From Desulfitobacterium chlororespirans DSM 11544 (GTDB lineage Bacteria; Bacillota; Desulfitobacteriia; Desulfitobacteriales; Desulfitobacteriaceae): DNA of 64,000 nt. This document shows, one piece after another, positions 60,504 to 64,000 of the stretch (position 1 is its first letter; each line of letters opens with the position of its first letter). Position numbers and translations under genes: made by a program. Under the pieces are notes generated by a model that saw only the letters and a list, made by a program, of their open reading frames with translations, had not been told where the DNA came from and did no database searches. The DNA is taken from the NCBI RefSeq assembly GCF_900143285.1, contig NZ_FRDN01000012.1:138819-202818 (forward strand). Reading direction: 5' to 3'.

Positions 60504-62327
60504 CTAGCCTTTCGCTGCGCTTTTGCCGGCGATGTAGCCTTGGGTAATAACGCGGCCGAGTCCATGAACCGATAGTCCGGAAGAGGCTTCGCCACCGCAG
60601 AACAGACCGGGAATGGGTTGGCCCCACAAATCGATGACCTGTTGATCGCCGTTAACTCTGAGGCCGGTCAGTGTGTCATGGAGGCAGGGAGTAGCCCAGG
60701 CCGCATAGAAGGGACCGGCGGCGATTTTGTGCTCGAGAGCCTTTTTGCCGTAGTCATCATCTTTTTTAGCATCGACAAAGCCGTTGTATCTGGCAACGGT
60801 ATCCGCCAGTACCTTCGGGTCCATTTTGATATCTTCGTAATACTTGTTCACAATTTTTCCGGCCAGCTCTTCGATGGTGTCGGCCACAAAGAAACGCCCG
60901 TCATCAATATCGACATAGGGAGGCTCAACTGTTAATTTGCGGCGGGCCACAGCTTCTGAATCAAAGATGGCCCAGATAGGTCCGCCGATACGACGTGCAT
61001 CCGTGGGCGAAGAGCCATCGATAATAACACTTCCCAGCGCAGCTGCAAAATAATCAAAACTATTGTCGGTGGCACCCTCCTCATTCCAGAACCGCTTGCC
61101 TAGCGCATTGACCAGAATAGCATCCTCGAAGGTGCGGTATTCTATACCTGTTGCTCTGATCAGAGGAAAGATAACGCTTGTAGGACGCGTAGCCGCAGCG
61201 GAGTTCCGATAGCCATATTGGCAGCCGAGAAAGGCCGGCTGAGTAATGGCCGAACCAACCTCCCGGGACTGATTGGCGAGAGTTCCAAGGGCTGCGCCGA
61301 TGGCCATCGCCGCAATTTCTCCGCTGGCATCCTGAAGAGAGAAGGGATCCCCGGCAACGCCGTCGTATTCTATAGTAAGACGAGGGTCGAACATGGTACG
61401 GAAATTTACATTACTGGTATGTCCGCCGGTAGCGATGATAATACCCTTCCTGGCCTTAATTCTGACGTTTGCCTTGGTGGTTTCAATATTGCCGTTGGGA
61501 TACGCGTTTTTCAAAGGTGAGCTTTCACCTGGCAGAGTGGTGGGATTATAGCTGCATTCAACTCCGATGGCACGGCCTGTAAGTTCACCTTCCCTGATAA
61601 TTTTATCCATGTGATAGCTCATTAAGAATTGGCCGCCTTTTTCCCGTAAGGTTTTTTCCAGAGGCCGGACAACGCCGATGCCCCGTCTCAGGGGGCCATC
61701 TTTCGGGCCGGTATTGCTTAGATAATTCACCCAGCCCACGGTCTCGACATCGGTTACGAGATCGCGGGGGACGCTTTCCGGGCTGGTGCCTCCTTCAAGA
61801 TAGCTCTTACCTTTGGTAGGAGGTGTATCAAGAACCAAGACCCCATTAGCCAGAATAAATTCAAAAGCTTCAGGCATAGTGTTGGCGGTCGCTCGAACAA
61901 CATCACGGTCATTGTAGCGGGAAACGTGGGTAAGATCGGTCGTATGATCCATGTAATATTGATCAGGACTATCGTCAATTCCATGCTTTTTCTGTACGCT
62001 TGTGCCGGCCCCGCTGTGCAGGTTGCCGCCGCTGACTGCACAATGGCCGCCGATATCGAAACTGGCTTCAACGACTATGACCGAGGCTCCATCCGCCTGA
62101 GCTTTGACAGCGGCGGGCAGGCCGGCTCCCCCGGCCCCGATGACGACAACGTCTGCTTCATAATCCCATTGCGGTTCAGAAGTGGACGGAGCGGGAGTAT
62201 TGGCAGTATTGGTGGGTGTCGAGCAACCGGCTAAAAGAGTGGAACCGACGACAGCGCTGCCTGCCAGTATTCCGGTATTGCGCAAAAAGTCTCTTCTGGA
62301 AATACCTTTTTTATCTTTCTGAGTCAT
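60504..62327 (-). CDS. Tat-exported fumarate-reductase-like flavoprotein
   Basis: 607 residues. Tat motif SRRDFLRN with following hydrophobic stretch and lipobox LAGC (Cys34). FAD domain: DVVVIGAGGAGLPAAVKAQADG and VVEASFDIGGHCAVSGGNLHSGAGT. C-terminal substrate-side motif GLFCGGEASSGLSVHGLGRVITQGYIAG. No heme-binding CXXCH, so electrons come from a separate cytochrome or quinol oxidase partner. The genus has many such reductases for varied unsaturated acids or other acceptors; the substrate here is unknown. Has a -24/-12 promoter and a divergent sigma-54 activator. Confidence 0.9.
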   Translation of the reverse strand: MTQKDKKGISRRDFLRNTGILAGSAVVGSTLLAGCSTPTNTANTPAPSTSEPQWDYEADVVVIGAGGAGLPAAVKAQADGASVIVVEASFDIGGHCAVSGGNLHSGAGTSVQKKHGIDDSPDQYYMDHTTDLTHVSRYNDRDVVRATANTMPEAFEFILANGVLVLDTPPTKGKSYLEGGTSPESVPRDLVTDVETVGWVNYLSNTGPKDGPLRRGIGVVRPLEKTLREKGGQFLMSYHMDKIIREGELTGRAIGVECSYNPTTLPGESSPLKNAYPNGNIETTKANVRIKARKGIIIATGGHTSNVNFRTMFDPRLTIEYDGVAGDPFSLQDASGEIAAMAIGAALGTLANQSREVGSAITQPAFLGCQYGYRNSAAATRPTSVIFPLIRATGIEYRTFEDAILVNALGKRFWNEEGATDNSFDYFAAALGSVIIDGSSPTDARRIGGPIWAIFDSEAVARRKLTVEPPYVDIDDGRFFVADTIEELAGKIVNKYYEDIKMDPKVLADTVARYNGFVDAKKDDDYGKKALEHKIAAGPFYAAWATPCLHDTLTGLRVNGDQQVIDLWGQPIPGLFCGGEASSGLSVHGLGRVITQGYIAGKSAAKG

Positions 62328-62466
62328 CTTAACCTACCTCCTTTGAATCTTTAAAATCAGGAATACATTCGTTAATTAAATCACAATGATTGAAGCACCT
62401 CCTTTGCTCTAACGCTCAGGATTGAAGAGTGAAGATGAATAAAACTTGTATTACATACTAATTGAC

Positions 62467-62482
62467 TGCAATATTTGTGCCA
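62467..62482 (-). promoter_or_regulatory. sigma-54 promoter of the flavoprotein gene
   Basis: TGGCAC-N5-TTGCA read on the minus strand (TGGCAC from 62482, TTGCA ending 62467), matching the -24/-12 consensus. Predicted start near 62455, leaving a ~128-base leader. Confidence 0.85.
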
Positions 62483-62594
62483 ATAGGGTTAAAGGAACGG
62501 GAACCCGGGATTTCCCAAGGCTTCACTAAGCAATGAACGGTAAAATAGGACCTTGATTTTAGAATTTAAGTGAGAAAAAAAGTCCAATAGCGCT

Positions 62595-62616
62595 TGTGAT
62601 AGTTCTAATTGTCACA
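62595..62616. promoter_or_regulatory. candidate activator site (UAS)
   Basis: TGTGA-N12-TCACA, an inverted pair about 120 bases upstream of the -24/-12 promoter and before the divergent activator gene; position fits enhancer binding by the activator encoded at 62720. Only five-base arms, so weak. Confidence 0.35.
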
Positions 62617-62719
62617 TATTTTAAATAATAGAATTCTATAGTGATGCTTTTGCAGGGAGGCGCATTGCTTAGTCGACCCAAAATGATAGTCCTGGATAAG
62701 GTGAAGGAGGAGGAAATTT

Positions 62720-64000
62720 ATGGAGATGAATGATTTTGTACAAATGATTCAGTCCGGTAAGATCAACTCCCAGTATTTTGCTAAGGTAGGCTATGAAAGG
62801 AATCGTTTTCTGGAAGGAAAAGAAGTGGATAAAGCAGTTGTGCCACGCGAGTTTATCGATTCTTGGCAAAGATGCCGGGCCTATGGACTCGCTCCTTATA
62901 CCTTGGATTATCGGGACGTGGATAGTGCCCAGAAAAAAGAGTTGTTTCAGACCATGGTAAGAAAATATGAATTCTTTTTGAAAAATGTTTTTAATATTTT
63001 TGATTTGAATGGCTATATATTTAAATTGCAGACCAAAGAGGGAATCAGTCAATTTTTGGGCAAATCCACCCTGACCTTTATGGATTGTTCCGAAGAAAAA
63101 GGAGGAACGACCAGTTCCTGTGTTTGCCTGCATGAGGATAAGCCTATCATTATTTTTCAGCCTTTCTATTATCGCCAGGCTTACATTAAACATTTTTTTG
63201 GTGAACTCCACGGAGCATCAGCTCCCATTCATAATGAACAAAATAAAGTGATCGGGGCTTTGAGTTTGCTTACTCATAAGCCGGAATTTAGTATTCAGGC
63301 CTATCATCTGATTTCTCAGATCGCTAAACTACATGACAATCTGTATTTACCGATTATGCTTGGGTATGAAAATCAAATAGGGCAAATCATCAATTGTCTT
63401 CCTCAGGGAGTTGCCTTAATTTCAGAAAAGAATATCATCAAATTTTATAATGAAAAAATAGCGGACTTGTTGGAGATAGACGGAAAGAAAAACCCTGAAC
63501 ATGACCTGAAGAAGCGTTTGTTAAAAATCAGTAAATCCAGAGGGGCAGATCTCGAACAAAGCTCTTATGAAATAAAAGATGACTTTACTAACCAGACGTT
63601 GAAGCTGGTTCAATTGGTGGAAAAAAGTGAATCGGGAAAACAGCTGGGCAAAGTTGAAAGAAACAATGACCTATTTACATTTTACCAGATTAAAGGAAGC
63701 AGCCCTTCCATCCAGAAAGCGAAGGATACGGCCGAAAAAATTGCCGATACCCTTGTGCCGGTGATGATTTACGGTGAAAGCGGAACTGGGAAGGAAATGT
63801 TTGCCCAAGCTATTCATAGTGCGAGTAATCGTGCCGGCAGTCCATTTGTGGCCATAAACTGCGGAGCCATTCCGGGAGAATTAGTGGAAAGTGAGCTTTT
63901 TGGCTATGAGGGAGGCTCCTTTACGGGAGCTCTGAAGGATGGCAAGATTGGCAAGATCGAAGCAGCTTCCGGGGGCACTTTGTTCCTGGATGAGATTGAA
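62720..64000 (+). CDS. sigma-54-dependent activator, 3' end outside window
   Basis: 427 residues visible. N-terminal part with [13 protein letters not shown], typical of AcoR-type regulators; a sensory GAF/V4R-like middle ([33 protein letters not shown]); a second sensor (PAS-like, ~210-300); and an AAA+ domain from ~325: Walker A GESGTGKE at 352-359, [13 protein letters not shown] (GAFTGA loop, here GSFTGA), [12 protein letters not shown] Walker B at the window end. Strong site AAGGAGGAGG. The HTH domain lies beyond the edge. It probably activates the divergent flavoprotein gene. The GAFTGA Ala-to-Ser change contacts sigma-54 and may alter function. Confidence 0.92.
   Translation, partial: MEMNDFVQMIQSGKINSQYFAKVGYERNRFLEGKEVDKAVVPREFIDSWQRCRAYGLAPYTLDYRDVDSAQKKELFQTMVRKYEFFLKNVFNIFDLNGYIFKLQTKEGISQFLGKSTLTFMDCSEEKGGTTSSCVCLHEDKPIIIFQPFYYRQAYIKHFFGELHGASAPIHNEQNKVIGALSLLTHKPEFSIQAYHLISQIAKLHDNLYLPIMLGYENQIGQIINCLPQGVALISEKNIIKFYNEKIADLLEIDGKKNPEHDLKKRLLKISKSRGADLEQSSYEIKDDFTNQTLKLVQLVEKSESGKQLGKVERNNDLFTFYQIKGSSPSIQKAKDTAEKIADTLVPVMIYGESGTGKEMFAQAIHSASNRAGSPFVAINCGAIPGELVESELFGYEGGSFTGALKDGKIGKIEAASGGTLFLDEIE

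Overview
The window reads as an ordinary stretch of chromosome from an anaerobic, spore-forming, low-to-mid GC Firmicute. It is most likely Desulfitobacterium (D. hafniense-like). This is inference from content, because no database search was possible. Pointers are sporulation genes (Spo0A, a SpoVM-like 21-residue peptide, PrkA/YhbH/SpoVR, a PdaB-like deacetylase), Tat-exported fumarate-reductase-like flavoprotein with a sigma-54 activator, many TTG/GTG starts behind strong AGGAGG sites, and Moco and c-di-AMP riboswitches.

Layout. 0-3.4 kb: end of an AcuA-like acetyltransferase, an HD hydrolase, a small membrane protein, a ~600-nt structured RNA (OLE-like by size), a dispersed repeat, then a c-di-AMP riboswitch driving an NlpC/P60 wall hydrolase. 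3.5-9.2 kb: uvrC with a nested Cys-rich small ORF, small membrane proteins, an MFS exporter and a phosphodiesterase. 9.2-11.5 kb: a FliK/YlqG-like protein carrying 30 nonapeptide repeats, coupled to an orphan FlhB C-terminal domain. 11.7-14.7 kb: a Moco/Tuco-type riboswitch followed by a three-gene cluster (metal-type binding lipoprotein, radical SAM enzyme with the CX5CX2C motif known from HmdB, and a stand-alone MoeA-N-like domain with four cysteines). This is the best candidate for an undescribed pathway. 14.7-25.2 kb: housekeeping and hypothetical genes, dinG, pssA, spoVM, a DUF1858-siroheme reductase, ferredoxin, spo0A.

25.4-31.3 kb: a complete oligopeptide ABC operon (oppBCDF-A). 31.3-38.4 kb: a dTMP-kinase-like gene, tRNA-Arg(CCG), YitT, TPR proteins, a pdaB-like gene, cobO. 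38.5-43 kb: prkA-yhbH-spoVR. 43.0-43.8 kb: a gene-free, hairpin-dense block. 43.8-47.6 kb: dedA and a znuACB-zur zinc operon with a palindromic candidate operator. 47.6-54.6 kb: cyclophilin, a DnaA-like ATPase coupled to pfkA, an FtsA-like ATPase with extra repeat domains, a candidate small RNA on the minus strand, an FmdE-like protein and small membrane proteins. 54.6-60.4 kb: 6S RNA, a histidine phosphatase, a PLD-like lipoprotein with degraded active sites, an M28 peptidase, a UPF0180 protein and a Gly/Tyr-rich peptide. 60.5-64 kb: a Tat flavoprotein reductase with a textbook -24/-12 promoter, divergent from a sigma-54 activator cut by the window edge.

Most transcription units end in strong intrinsic terminators, several of them bidirectional between convergent genes.
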